A stretch of 64,000 nt of DNA from Circinella minor (GCA_016758965.1 JAEPRB010000049.1:62001-126000), one strand, 5' to 3'; shown: positions 10,225-23,096, counted from the stretch's first letter. The notes: generated by a model from the sequence alone, not told the origin. Made by a program: numbers and translations.

Positions 10225-13200
10225 CTACTATTTTCTTTATTCAATAATATAATAATATGATGCTGTTTTTTAATTGTCTTTTTATCCTCTCAGTGCTTTA
10301 ATATTGTTACAGAAAGTGAAATCTAATTAAATCCATATATCTGTTCGGTGAAAATAAAAGGGCAACAATAATGAAAATTGAACTCCATACTGCTACTTCC
10401 TCTTTTACTCACCACGTGGCTTCTCATGAATAGCTTTTATAAATTATCAGGCAATGCACCATATCATACTCGTGTTTTTTTTTATTCATCAAAAAGAATA
10501 TTCGTTACCACTTCTTTATGATAATTGGTTTGTTTTCTTGTACTTCTTAGTCGCTTAAAAGGTTAACGATATATAGTCAGAGTATTATCAGCCTGAGCCA
10601 TATTTTTATGAGGGTAGAATTCACCTTGGTTCATATCATCCCATTATCAATAGACACAATGGCGCATAATCTGCTGAAAAAGACAACGTGTATTACCTTG
10701 TAATTCTTAATATTTTTTCCGATTCAGTACACAACCACGATCAGTGTCTGTATCAGGGTTTATAAATGAGAAGTAACGCGTGCGGAAGTCTTTTTGTTAT
10801 ACCAAAAGTGAAGCGAGAGAAGTTGAAAGAGTGTATGTTTCCCGGGTATCAGTCAAAATATATTAGCTATATAGAGAGATTTGATTCCCGAGCACTACAA
10901 TTTTTAGTTTTGGAGACAAGCGATGTCAAATTTCACTGTCAAGCAATTTTTTTGGTCTATGACTTTAACTTAACAATAAGACTACTATTCAATTTTATAA
11001 ACATTTATGAGACTTAATTGTATCAATTGAAATTACAGCCTGAATGACAAGAAGTCAAATAAAACGACGTTTTCAAAACAAGAAAAATTTTGGTTTTATC
11101 TAGCCCCCACATTGTCGTACAAAGAATTATTGGTGTCATGAAAGGGTGATCAATGATATTGTTCTGTGATCAAAATAGTTCAATCAAGTTACCACTGCTG
11201 CTGCTACTACTGTTACTGCTACATTTATGATAAAAGATTAGGGTAGTAGATCAATGGTTTACAATTACCTTACCCAAAAAATAAGAACTTGTTTTTAAAC
11301 ATGAAATTTTTTCTTCTTTGAGAATCATTTTAAAAGAACAAAGATGAAACGGAAAAAGAAAAAAAAAAGGTGGCTACTGAAGCCGTAACTATGATGATCA
11401 AGAAGCTTTATATATACTTATCAAAATCCGATTATAAAGATATATACACTAAAGCAAAAGAAAAAAAAAAGAGACAATGGTACTGGTGAATGTGTTGTCA
11501 TATTTGTTCTGTTGAAGTTGATACGTATGTAGTTATTCTTGTTAGCTTTATAATATACATACAATTTTTATTATTAGTTGTAATTATGTTTTTCTTGCGT
11601 ACTCTTTTTTGATTATTAATATATCACGACCTACTTCTTGTCAATGAAAATTATATCCAGGAGCTATTCTGGAAAATCTGCGAAGAAAGAAAAGATCTTA
11701 AATACGTATTATTCATTACGTCCTAACTTCTAACGGATGAATAATATATATAATATATATAATATTATCTATAACGAACAGTGTTATTACTCGATTCTAT
11801 TTCATATTTTATCATACTTTTATACTACTACAGAAACTTGTTAACGACGTACTTCGCAATCTCTCTCTATATACATTTCACTTTTGATCATGTATATGTC
11901 TATACTGTGTTTGTGTGCGGGGAAGGAAGTAACATATCTTCTCATTTTAGACATATCGGTATTCAACTACTATTAGGCTCTTTTTTTTTTCAAGAAAACG
12001 ATTAAAATCTGTTAGCGATATATAATACTTAATAATATATTCCGGCCCGTGAACGAGTATTGTTTTTGTCTAGATTCATTTGATCATTTATTAGCATGCA
12101 AAGCGGAGAAATATTGGTTTGTGGAAACAACAAAAATTAACAAGGAAGAAGTAAAAGCAATAAGGTATTTTTTCTTGTTATTATAATATTCCTCTAATAT
12201 AAGTTCAGTCTTTATTAATAACATGTATTTGTTTCGTGGCTGTGCAGAATAGTAAAATATATATCACCTGCTATTAAGTTCTTTTTCATGATTTCTCCCC
12301 CGAAAATTATCTATCCTTTATGACTACCATTATATAGTAATACAAATAATAATAATAGCCTTCTTGCCTTGAAGAAGACAAGACGTGTATCTATTATAGG
12401 GGTCTTGTTTTATTTTGATGATCAAATAATACTATCATGACGATGAGAAAGTTAAACATGTTAATATAATTCTCAAAGTTTTTGATTTGCATGTTTTTTT
12501 AATGGACATAGTTAAGAAACAAGTCGGCGGGGCATTTATCCGTATTACGCATATCTATTCTAGGATTCTAGCATCTTTTCGGAGAGATAAAAAAAAGCAT
12601 TATGTTGGTACAACTATATAGAATTATAAATGGGGGGGGGGATGGGTTGGGTTTAATAAAAGAAACTCATATTGACTCGTTTCCAAACGAATGTTTAAGA
12701 AATGATGGAGTAAACTGAGACAATTCTAAAATCAAACATAATGATACTATTGTATAGAGAGGCCTTCAAAAATATATAAAGTAAAATAAAAAGTTTCTTT
12801 TTCCTTTAAGTCTCTTTCCCCCTCATTTATCAAATAATGTAGTATTGTATTATCATTTTCAATAATAAAGATACACAAATCCTTTTTCCATAGTGTAAAA
12901 AAATCCATAATAAAAAAATCATCATATAAAAATAAAAGTTGAATGAAAAGAAAAAGCAATAAAACGAAAACAATTCTACCCGAAAAAAGTGTTACATTTC
13001 CATTGGTCCGGTTGATTTCTTTTTTAGTTTTCAGAAAAAATCTTATATGGAGGGATTGCGTGTATAATATATATAGTCCCCGTCTTTTTATCGGCGCCAC
13101 AGGCTTTTAACAGCAAAGATGGCATTTAACAGTTAAAAAGAAATTATTATTATTATTATTGATGTTATGGTTCCCACAGGGAACAAAAAAGTGTATCAAT

Positions 13201-14116
13201 CCGAAGCTTGATGTGTAATGATGATTATTGTTGCTTGGTGACAGCTTTTCTCTTTCAACGATTGTTTTGTTTTATTGACTTGCTTCACAACGAATCTTTC
13301 TTTTTTGATCATAAAGATTGTTGTTTGTGTTGTTAATCCATCTTTTTTCTTTCCCAAATTCAGCCTCCGGTCAATCAATCATGGAATAAAAAGCATGGTT
13401 TTTGACCAGTTTGTAAAAAAAAAAGAGAGATTAAAAAGTAAATAAACTATAATGTATATATAATAAGGAGAAAAGCGAATCAATCTAAACTGATTAAAAA
13501 AAGCTGTAAAAATTGAAGCACGATATGAAAGAGAGAATTAAAAAAAAGTGAAGGGGTTGGTTGATAATATGCTCAAAAACCCAACGCCTCATAACCGAAG
13601 TTTAGATATCTTTTTATTCTTAAAAGAAAATGAGAGAATAGAATGCGCTATTTATACGATACAGAATTTTTAACTTGAGTAGATTGCTTGTTTTTGTTGG
13701 ATCAAGAAGTATTATGAAATACCTGGGCCCTTTTTTTTTATCCTTCACTCATTTCTTGTTCAGCAACACAAGTAATCACAAACATCACAAAAAAAAAGAA
13801 AAAAAAATCATCGGGCTGACTTCCAACGGCTTTTTTTGGGTATACAATGTGGATTGAATTATCCCCGCAAAGAAAAGAAAACGGCAAAGCTTTCCCCTTT
13901 TCTTTTTTTTTTGTATTCTTTTGCTTATTACTCGTTAACAACTTATTATTAAACTAGTTTTTTTCTTTTTTTCTCTCTTTCTTTTATTTTTGGTTACATT
14001 TACTTGTTTATTGACGGAGCAAAAAGATCATTTATAATTACCTTTTTTTCTTCTTGCTCTTGCCTTATTATTTTCTTTTTTAAAAAGAAGATACATATAT
14101 AATCACTGATCACATC
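10225..14116. other. Long gene-poor spacer
   Basis: Nearly 4 kb of AT-rich sequence. Contents I can name: a (CTG)n-like patch near 11200-11222, short A/T tracts throughout, a G10 run near 12631, and (TTA)n near 13143-13160. Open frames at 10766-11017 and 12747-13100 have no recognisable motif and odd composition, so I do not call them. The last 250 bases are T-rich and probably serve as promoter for the deacetylase gene. Confidence 0.55.
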
Positions 14117-17100
14117 ATGGTAAGGATGTCTTTTTCGTATTTCTTTTTTGTAAACAAAAGAACAATAATAACCATTGAAACGAATGGATGATTATGATAA
14201 TTATGATAATAATGACTATACGATATATGTTACTTTTATATACATATATACCACATGTGATTGCAACAGGCTTTATCATCAGATCCTCTTTCACCTTCAA
14301 GCATTACATCATCTATGTCATCTACTGGTAAACGTAGACGACGTACTACTCGGAAGAATGATATATCTATACCATCACCTTCTAGTAGTATACTGGGTAA
14401 GTAAATAAATTCACGAGGGATGCAATTTGTGTGCAAGAGAGATTTTGTGATTTTTTATTTTTAATTTTTTTGTTGGGGGTGTAGGAGTGGGAAGAAGGGG
14501 GGGGGATGAATGAATAAGAGAAATAATAATAATCGATAATGATTTATGTATGAATCATTTCGAAATATATAGAAGATGATGAGCAACAAAAACAAGAAGC
14601 AGAGTTAATAATCAATGCGCAGCAACAAGAGCAACAAAAGTTCATTCAATATCATGGAGGGGATGCAGTTGAGGCTGTGAAATTAACAGACGATGCTGCC
14701 AAGCAATGGTACTGCGCTCGAGTGGTTGATACAGATGACTCACTTGTACTGGTTCATTATGAAGGATTTCCTGCAGACGAAGCTGACTGGGTTAGTCAAA
14801 CTCTAGTACGACCACGTTCGACATTGATGATTAAAAAACAACGACAGCAAAAACAAGGGTTAATATCACAACAACCTAAAGAATTATATGGTCCGCGTGG
14901 TGAAGAGGATTGGAAAGATTTTGTTCAGCCAGCAAATAGAATGACTGGTTTAGTTCATGATCGACGAATGGGCTTACATAGTTGTCCATGTTCAACAATA
15001 AGTCATCCTGAGCGACCAGAACGTATCACTTCAATATTTAATACTTTGCACCATCATCGGTAAAATAATAATAATATTCTTGTTTTCTTTTTTTTTTCCC
15101 TTGTTAATCATATCTAGTATATACATATGTATAATGCAAGGATAATGGCAGTAAAAAGATGAGAAATACTAATCATTACGACGGATGAAATCTTCTAGTG
15201 TTTTGCGTTATGTTCGGCATATCGTTGCACGAGAAGCATCAGTATCAGAACTGCAACGTGTACATGCAAAGGCACATGTACGTAATTATTCTCCAAATGA
15301 TGACGACGATCATAACAACGACGCCAACGACGACGACGAAGATGAAAACGACGACCCTAATCCACGTGCTCATAAAATCACTTCAATTGAAGCACTTTTG
15401 AATAAATCTGAAGATGATAATATTTTCAATAAGGGCTATTTTTATGATAAGCAACAAAAGCAGCAAAAACAGATTAATAATAATAATAAGAGTGATGGTC
15501 GGCGGAAAATGGTCTGTGGTCAAATCGGCATAGGTAATTTTTTTTTTACTCTTTTTTTTTTTTTTTTTTTTTTGTCTATGTGTTATGTGTCACAAACAAA
15601 AAAGGACCCTTTCCATATGAATTCAAGAATTTTTTTTATCTATTTTTTATATAAGCTGGGGACACTACATTTCACCCACTGCACACAAGTTTATCAGCCC
15701 GTGTGGCTGCAGGATCTCTCATAAACTTAACCGACGCCATTGTAGATGGTCGCATCCGAAATGGCTTTGCTGCCATTCGTCCACCAGGTATGTTCTGAAA
15801 AAAAAAAAACCTGAACAAAGTGTATGAGAGAAAGAAAAAAGAGAGAAATAAGAAACTAAAAAAATAATTAAATATATACATATAGGTCATCATGCTGAAC
15901 AAGACAAGGTGATGGGATATTGCTATTTTAATAATGTTGCTGTAGCAACACAAGCTGTACTCAAGAAATATCCATCGAAAATTCGTAAAGTGCTTATTTT
16001 AGACTGGTATGATTCTATTTTCTTTTTCACAAACATAAATCAATTTTCATAATTAGTCTTAATAACACGGTGAATGGTTCTTTATTATTATTTTTAGGGA
16101 TATACAGTAAGTAATATATATATATATATACTACATGTGAAAAAGAGAGAATGCTATTAATAACAATCGCTGTAAAATGTATTGTAGTCATGGTAACGGC
16201 ACACAGCAAATATTTTATGATAATCCTAATGTTCTTTATATTTCTATTCATCGATGGGATCAAGGCAGGTTTTATCCGTTCAGCGGAGCCCCAGATGAAT
16301 GTGGCCGTTCGGCTGGTCTTGGACGTAATGTGAACATTGCTTTATCTAATTGCAAAGAAAAACCAAGTAAGAGATAGAAAGAAAGAAAAACTATGGTCAT
16401 CAACCCTTTTATATACACTTCCTCCTTTCCAGTATTTTTTTTACTTATTTATCAAACTCTAATGATTAGAACCCATGGGTGACACTGAATTCATGGCTGC
16501 TATCCATCATATTGTGACACCAATTGCGCGGCAATTTGGTCCTGATCTGGTGGGTAAAAAAAGAAATAACATTTTTATTTTATTTTCTCAGTACAGTTAT
16601 GTTGACATGGAAAAAAAAGCCCTAAATGTATATTATTTATATTTCATATAACCCAGATTTATGTATCCGCTGGTTTTGATGCAGCAGAAGGTCATTCTCC
16701 TCATGTAAGTGACTCATCAATTTCTTTTTTCTTTTATACAAGCATTCGAGCACGAATTGCTCGACTATTTTTTTTCTTTTGGCTTTGTACGAGTATTTAC
16801 CGTTTATGGAAGGAAAACATGTATCCTCCAAATAGAGAGAGAGAGAGAGAGAAGACAAAAAAAAAGGATGATAACTAATAAGTGTTTGTGAAATGATTAT
16901 GATGGACAGCTTGGTGGATATCATGTTACACCACGAGGTTACGCTCTCATGACGAAAATGGTCAAGGAGCTTGCTGAAGAATTATGTGATGGTCGACTTG
17001 CACTTGTTTTAGAAGGAGGTTACGAATTAGAACCCTTAGCCGAATCTGCTACGGCTAGCATTATTCAATTATGCGATATACCGAACAAATCGATATCATC

Positions 17101-17356
17101 TTACCAAGGAACTCTTACTTCTATCAAACCTAACCGGGGAGCATCCACATCATTTCATCAAGTGATTGAACATCAACGACAGCATTGGGATTTACCAGAG
17201 CTACCCACAGATTTCCGATTCCTCCTGCCTCAAGAATGGAAGACTGTCAATAGTATTTCATCAAGGTTACCACGACGTCAGCAACAACAACAACAATCAC
17301 AGTTATACACAACTGCGACTAATAACAACAAACAACCAGTTATTCATGGCTATTAA
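14117..17356 (+). CDS. Class II histone deacetylase (Hda1/HDAC6-like) with N-terminal chromo-barrel/Tudor-like module
   Basis: Eleven exons: 14117-14119 (the ATG alone), 14270-14396, 14573-15059, 15199-15533, 15656-15787, 15886-16006, 16098-16106 (9 bases), 16188-16366, 16470-16549, 16657-16704, 16910-17356; 655 residues. After a Ser/Arg-rich start and a Gln-rich stretch, about residues 66-125 (QWYCARVVDTDD..LVHYEGF..DEADWV) look like a chromo-barrel/Tudor-knot fold. The deacetylase domain has HPERPERI, RPPGHHAEQD, GYCYFNNVA, DWDIHHGNGTQ, SGAPDECG, VSAGFDAAEGH and LEGGYEL, so the zinc ligands, the His pair and the catalytic Tyr (not the class IIa His) are present. An acidic, Asn/Gln-rich insert (about 85 residues, 15285-15520) sits inside the domain. 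Unlike yeast Hda1, there is no C-terminal Arb2 domain; the tail is Gln-rich. It should remove acetyl groups from histone or other lysines. Confidence 0.9.
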
Positions 17357-17495
17357 AATTACTACTTTCTCTTTACGTTTGTATATTTACTGCATCGACT
17401 TTAAGCATTATTCATTCATATCCCATCTATCCTTCATCACGCATCATAGCTATTAATATTATTATATGTATATTATTTCATTCCTTCTTCTGATT

Positions 17496-17539
<44 letters not shown>

Positions 17540-17752
17540 CGCACATTTTCATTTTTTAGCAACTAAAATAAAATATATCTTTCACGCATTCTTTTTTTTT
17601 TTTTTGCTTTCTTTTGAGAAATATGTTTTTTTTTTCTTTTTTTAATAATTTGCTCAAAGACAAAAATATAATATAATAGAATGGGTAAATTTACAAAACA
17701 GTCAATGTTTGGAACAATCATATTGTTTGTTACCAAGTTGCTATTATTATTA
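17357..17752. other. Spacer with microsatellite
   Basis: Region between two converging genes; apart from the CA repeat it shows T-rich tracts only. The forward frame 17681-17878 overlaps the exon of the reverse-strand gene and has no recognisable motif. Confidence 0.5.
17500..17537. repeat. (CA)n microsatellite
   Basis: About 19 uninterrupted CA units. Confidence 0.95.
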
Positions 17753-18138
17753 TTAATCCGTGTTACTGTTCATAGGAAAACTTTTTTTGGAGTTATGCGA
17801 AAAATTAGCACCGTTGTTACGTCGCCAGAAATGATCAGCCTATATGAGTATCATAATTATGAGAATAAGAAAATATGAGTGCGAGCTGTAATAATGCTAA
17901 TATATTCAAAAAAGAAAATAATATGATTGGTATGTGCTTTTACCTGCTTTCGAGCTTCAAACAAGTCATTCTCAACCTTAGACCGTCGGCGAGCCATAGC
18001 ATGAGGAGACATGTCTAGAGGTCCACTTTGAACTTGTTGTTCAGTCGAAGTAGCAGAATTTCGTCTTTTGTTCATAAAGGCAGCAGCACCTACTGCACCT
18101 ACTGCACCAAAGGTTATAATAGCACCAGGACTTGGCAT
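17753..18138 (-). CDS. Small unknown protein with N-terminal hydrophobic segment
   Basis: Reverse strand, exon 1 18138-17944 and a probable exon 2 17839-17753 (GTAAAA donor after RKQ, ATAG acceptor), 93 residues. It starts MPSPGAIITFGAVGAVGAAAF, a glycine/alanine-rich segment long enough to cross a membrane, followed by NKRR and a charged region with SPHAMARRRSKVENDLFEARKQ. Exon 2 would add ADHFWRRNNGANFSHN. I do not recognise the family. The hydrophobic N-terminus followed by basic residues would fit a small organelle membrane protein. The second exon is the weaker part; a nearer acceptor (CAG at about 17890) would give another tail. Confidence 0.45.
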
Positions 18139-18391
18139 TGTTGTTGATAATTTATTTTAAAAAAACTTGTTTTGAATAAAAGTGAAATAAATAAAGGAGA
18201 AGGGATTGGATTTTTTTCTTTTTGACTGGGCAATGGAGGTTTTAAGCACTTTTTCGTGTGAAAATGAGAACATATGACCCCAAACATGCATGATGATAGG
18301 TAAAAATATTCTCAAAAATGTATAATTCTGCTTCGTGATGGGCTTAATAATATATAAGCGAAACCTCTTTATTTGCTAAACGCACCTAAAT

Positions 18392-18768
18392 AGTGTTCTG
18401 CGTTTAAAAATATAATTTTTGGGGGGAGCCAATCCATTTTTTAATTCCACCAATAGAATTTTTTGTACAGCAATATAATTTTCGGGTAATAATACTTTGA
18501 TCACCATTCACCAATATAATTTTTGGATCATCATTATAATTTTGTGGAAAGTAGTGTAGATTATGATCCACTTAAAAAAGACGTTTTTTAGAAAAGAAAT
18601 ATTATTATTTGTATGTATGTTATATTCTTTCCATATTAGAACACTGAGCAAAATGTCTTTGAGAGTGGCGAATATATCCTTTACAGTCCTTAGCAGAAAC
18701 AGTTTTAGTTGCCTCTTAGATACGAGTGGCGAGAATTTCATTTTTTTTTGAAGAGGGCTTTTTCTTAC
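18392..18768 (-). repeat. Left inverted arm: truncated Tc1-type transposon 3' end
   Basis: Reverse-complement of the right arm, with a 30-40 base extra piece near 18433-18468 absent on the right. On the reverse strand it codes the transposase C-terminus (KTVSAKDCKGYIRHSQ-like in the matching frame) and breaks off after CTTAC at 18768, so the catalytic body is missing here. Confidence 0.85.
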
Positions 18769-19311
18769 CCTGGGTGGCCGAAGAAGAAAAAAAGATAAAT
18801 TAAATAGACAATTATTAGTAAGTTTAGGTTCATATCAAATCTTTATATTTATTAGTTTATATTTTACTTAGATCCGTACAAATTATAAATGTGGATAACT
18901 ACCCTTCTTTTTCCTTTGTCATCTGGATCTATAATTTTTATTAAGTCCCAGACAGTTGTCGCCACCCTCTCCCATAGGCTAGTTAGCACCACAAGTTCAT
19001 ATTCATTTAAATTGTTGTTGTATATATTGTATAGCTTGCCATCGAACCTTTAAGACATTGTGAAGTGCCATTAGGATACAAGCCAACCGTAAATTCAAGC
19101 CTTTAGGAATAATAAAGTGGTTGAGCAAAGCGTAGCTTTTTATTTTACATTTTAAAATGAATGGTCAGCAAATGTTTTTAACACCTCGGCTTGATTTTGA
19201 CTATCCTCTAGTTCTCTCAACTACATCCTATTAGACGTAAAAATATCAACAAATACAGATTTTTAAAATATCTTCGAAAGTTATACCAACATTTTAGCTA
19301 TTATTAAATAT
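18769..19311. other. Spacer inside the mobile cluster
   Basis: AT-rich sequence between the left arm and the direct repeats; no supported gene. Confidence 0.5.
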
Positions 19312-21147
19312 CAACCTCTTCCTGCCTCGCTTCGCTCGGCTAAATGAGCCCCTTCGCTTCGCTCCGGGTCATTTAACGGCATACGGTTTCGCTGCGCATT
19401 CGCTGGGGAAAAAATGCTTTATTTGAGGTTGTGGAAAAAAATGCTATATCCGAGGTTGTAGAAACAAAATGTTTTATTTGAAGCTGTGAAGACAATTTGC
19501 TGTATCTGAGATTGTCGAAACAAAATATTTATATGAAGTTATGGAAACAAATGCTGTATCCGAGGTTGTGGGATCAAATGCGTTATTTGATATTGTGGAA
19601 AAAAAATAATGTACTTTAAAAGAGAGAAGAACTTTTTTTTTCCTTTTTATTATCATTTTACTTATTGTAGTTTACCATTAATGATAACCTGACCTATTAT
19701 TTATAGACCAAATAACGCTAAACTGTTAATTCTTATATTATATATTTATAATTAATGGGCAGAGAAAAACAAAAAACAATTGTAAAAAAGAGAGTATACT
19801 ACGTAAAGAAAGAAACAAAAAATATATGACAGTGAATAAGAGAACGAAAAGTCTAAGTTGTAGTGTGATAGTTGTAGTTATAGTTTTCTCAGCTAATGTT
19901 GCTTGTGGTGATGTTAGTAGTATCTCATGGTATACAATGTTGTCAGCAGCTAGTGCTGTGGTAGTAACTAATGACAGATCAATAGCAATGTATATATTAT
20001 TTGAATTTGTTGGTCTGGAGGGAGCAACATAGCGCTGATCATGTGTAAATACACCTTCTTCCAGGTGAATACCAGGGTGCTGCAAAATTTAACCCTATGC
20101 CTTGCGTAGTCATTGCAAATATTGGACGTCCAAGGATAGCAGCAACAATTTAGGTAAATTATCAGCTTAAATTTTTAAATTCAATCCGACAACGAACACT
20201 TCTTTTATTAAGTGGCAGTTATAGAGTGTAACGTGTCAATGAGTAGTGGAACCCCATCAGGAGTGAAAAGTTTGTTGTAACTATTTATACAGTAGTCGAT
20301 TCATTAAATATAGTATAACTGTAGTAACTAATAAGATGGCTCGAATCAATCACCTTCTTCGGAAAAATGCTACGTATTTCCAATAATTCACAATTTTTTG
20401 TTTAATTAAAGAACACCTGACTGAAGGCTACCTGTTGAGAACTCGTTAGTAATAATCTATATTGAAGTTGTTGAAAGCGAGAAAAAAAAAATAACAATGT
20501 CTTTTTTTGTCTTGTAGCCCATAATACTATTTTATTTTTAATAGAAGACAACCTCTTCCTGCCTCACTTTACAGTTACGCATAACACATACTGAAATAGA
20601 ATTTTGTGACAAAAATGTGTAAATCAGTTTATGATATATTTGATATGATATTAAACAATAATGTCTTTTAAAATTAAAAATAAAATTAAAAAATATGTAG
20701 TTATCATAGAAGAAAAAGAGCTGGAGCTAGATATGGAAAGAAAAATGCTGATTACACGAATTGTCCATTATCTCCAACAGTACCCAGTGTATCAGCGAAG
20801 CAACAGCAGTCGCCTCCGCATTACATACCTAGTACACTGCTCTAAAAGCAATAACACTAATATAATTTGTAACAATTTCAGATCGAGTGTCTCTTTTAAC
20901 AACAGAAAGTAGTTGTCGAGAATAATCAGTAAACAGAAAATATTAAATTATACGAGGCTGAGGAGACCGTTTTTACCTTTTAACAAATGCCACTTTGTTT
21001 CCTTTTTGTAAAAGACTAAAGGGTTTGTTTTTTATACAAATGTTACTTTCAAGGTACAGTGGCGAAAAAAAAGGAAGGATATTGTCGGGGTTTTATGAAT
21101 TACCAAAAACGTTAATTATAACGACCATTCGTCTTTTAATAATAGAT
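19312..21147. repeat. 1.84-kb direct repeat, copy 1
   Basis: Directly abuts copy 2 and is nearly identical to it (a few point changes and small indels; copy 2 is about 20 bases shorter). It opens with CAACCTCTTCCTGCCTC and a GC-richer block CGCTTCGCTCGGCTAAATGAG..TCATTTAACGGC containing an inverted TAAATGA/TCATTTA pair. The same 17-base opener recurs inside at 20549, so each copy is made of two modules (19312-20548 and 20549-21147). A reverse frame at 20085-19738 (MQHPGIHLEEGVFTHDQ and on, ending in a hydrophobic tail) is open in both copies but lacks known motifs. Confidence 0.9.
19407..19597. repeat. 27-28-base minisatellite, seven degenerate units (copy 1)
   Basis: Units of the form (G)GAAACAAATGCTGTAT then (C/T)(C/T)GAGGTTGT repeat about seven times. 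Read on the reverse strand the unit is nine codons (TISDTAF-like), so the open frame there repeats with period nine. Confidence 0.8.
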
Positions 21148-22962
21148 CAACCTCTTCCTGCCTCGCTTCGCTCGGCTAAATGAGCCCCTTCGCTTCGCTC
21201 CGGGTCATTTAACGGCATACGGTTTCGCTGCGCATTCGCTGGGGAAAAAATGCTTTATTTGAGGTTGTGGAAAAAAATGCTATATCCGAGGTTGTAGAAA
21301 CAAAATGTTTTATTTGAAGCTGTGAAGACAATTTGCTGTATCTGAGATTGTCGAAACAAAATATTTATATGAAGTTATGGAAACAAATGCTGTATCCGAG
21401 GTTGTGGGATCAAATGCGTTATTTGATATTGTGGAAAAAAAATAATGTACTTTAAAAGAGAGAAGAACTTTTTTTTTCCTTTTTATTATCATTTTACTTT
21501 AGTAGTTTACCACTAATGATAACCTGACCTATTATTTATAGACTAAATAATGCTAAACTGTTAATTCTTATATTGTATATTTATAATTAATGGGCAGAGA
21601 AAAACAAAAAACAATTGTAAAAAAGAGAGTATACTACGTAAAGAAAGAAACAAAAAATATATGACAGTGAATAAGAGAACGAAAAATCTAAGTTGTAGTA
21701 GTTGTAGTGTGATAGTTGTAGTTATAGTTTTCTCAGCTAATGTTGCTTGTGGTGATGTTAGTAGTATCTCATGGTATATAATGTTGTCAGTAGCTGGTGC
21801 TGTGGTAGTAACTAATGACAGATCAATAGCAATGTATATATTATTTGAATTTGTTGGTCTGGAGGGAGCAACATAGCACTGATCATGTGTAAATACACCT
21901 TCTTCCAGGTGAATACCAGGGTGCTGCAAAATTTAACCCTATGCCTTGCGTAGTCATTGCAAATATTGGACGACCAAGGATAGCAGCAACAATTTAGGTA
22001 AATTATCAGCTTACATTTTTAGATTCAATCCGACAGCGAATACTTCTTTTATTAAGTGGCAGTTATAGAGTGTAACGTGTCAATGAGTAGTGGAACCCCA
22101 TCTGGAGTGAAAAGTTTGTTGTAACTATTTATACAGTAGTTGATTCATTAAATATAGTATAACTGTAGTAACTAATAAGATGGCTCGAATCAATCACCTT
22201 CTTTGGAAAAATGCTACGTATTTCCAATAATTCACTATTTTTTGTTTAATTAAAGAGCACTTGACTGAAGGCTACCTGTTGAGAGCTCGTTAGTAATAAT
22301 CTATATTGAAGTTGTTGAAAGCGGGAAAAAAAATAACAATGTCTTTTTTTGTCTTGTGGCCCATAATACTATTTTATTTTTAATAGAAGACAACCTCTTC
22401 CTGCCTCACTTTACAGTTACGCATAACACATACTGAAATAGAATTTTGTGACAAAAATGTGTAAATCAGTTTATGATATTAAACAATAATGTCTTTTAAA
22501 ATTAAAAAATATATAGTTATCATAGAAAAAGAGCTAGATTGCTAGATATGGAAAGAAAAATGCTGATTACACGAATTGTCCATTATCTTCAACAGTACTC
22601 AGTGTATCAGCGAAGCAACAGCAGTCTCCTCCGCATTACATACCTAGTACACTGCTCTAAAAGCAAGAACACTAATATAATTTGTAACAATTTCAGATCG
22701 AGTGTCTCTTTTAACAACAGAAAGTAGTTGTCGAGAATAATCAGTAAACAGAAAATATTAAATTATACGAGGCTGAGGAGACCGTTTTTACCTTTTAACA
22801 AATGCCACTTTGTTTCCTTTTTGTAAAAGACTAAAGGGTTTGTTTTTTATACAAATGTTACTTTCAAGGTACAGTGGCGAAAAAAAAGGAAGGATATTGT
22901 CGGGGTTTTATGAATTACCAAAAACGTTAATTATAACGACCATTCGTCTTTTAATAATAGAT
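21148..22962. repeat. 1.8-kb direct repeat, copy 2
   Basis: Second tandem copy; the opener repeats at 21148 and 22391, and the end AATAATAGAT at 22953-22962 matches 21138-21147. The reverse frame MQHPGIHLEEG is kept at 21929-21561 with a 9-base insertion in its serine/glutamine part, so the frame survives, but selection is unproven. Confidence 0.9.
21243..21433. repeat. 27-28-base minisatellite, seven degenerate units (copy 2)
   Basis: Same array as at 19407-19597, carried by the second 1.8-kb copy with no visible change in unit number. Confidence 0.8.
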
Positions 22963-23096
22963 AATAATAGATAGACTAGCGGTCCCTGTGTAGCGGTTTA
23001 GATGGTGACGACAAATCGGAAACGTGGCTATTGGCCCATGTATGGACAATGGTAGATCATGTGTTTGACAACTTGCCACTCAGTGTAGTCCGGTAA

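Noticed and set aside
9979..10260. 93-codon frame (MVESRLLGCLVEDS)
   Set aside because: Lies over the SRP RNA; its non-random look comes from the structured RNA.
10766..11017. 83-codon frame (MRSNACGSLFVIPKV)
   Set aside because: No recognisable family, no introns or promoter context; below my threshold.
12747..13100. 117-codon reverse frame
   Set aside because: Phe/Ile/Leu-rich translation of T-rich DNA; no motif.
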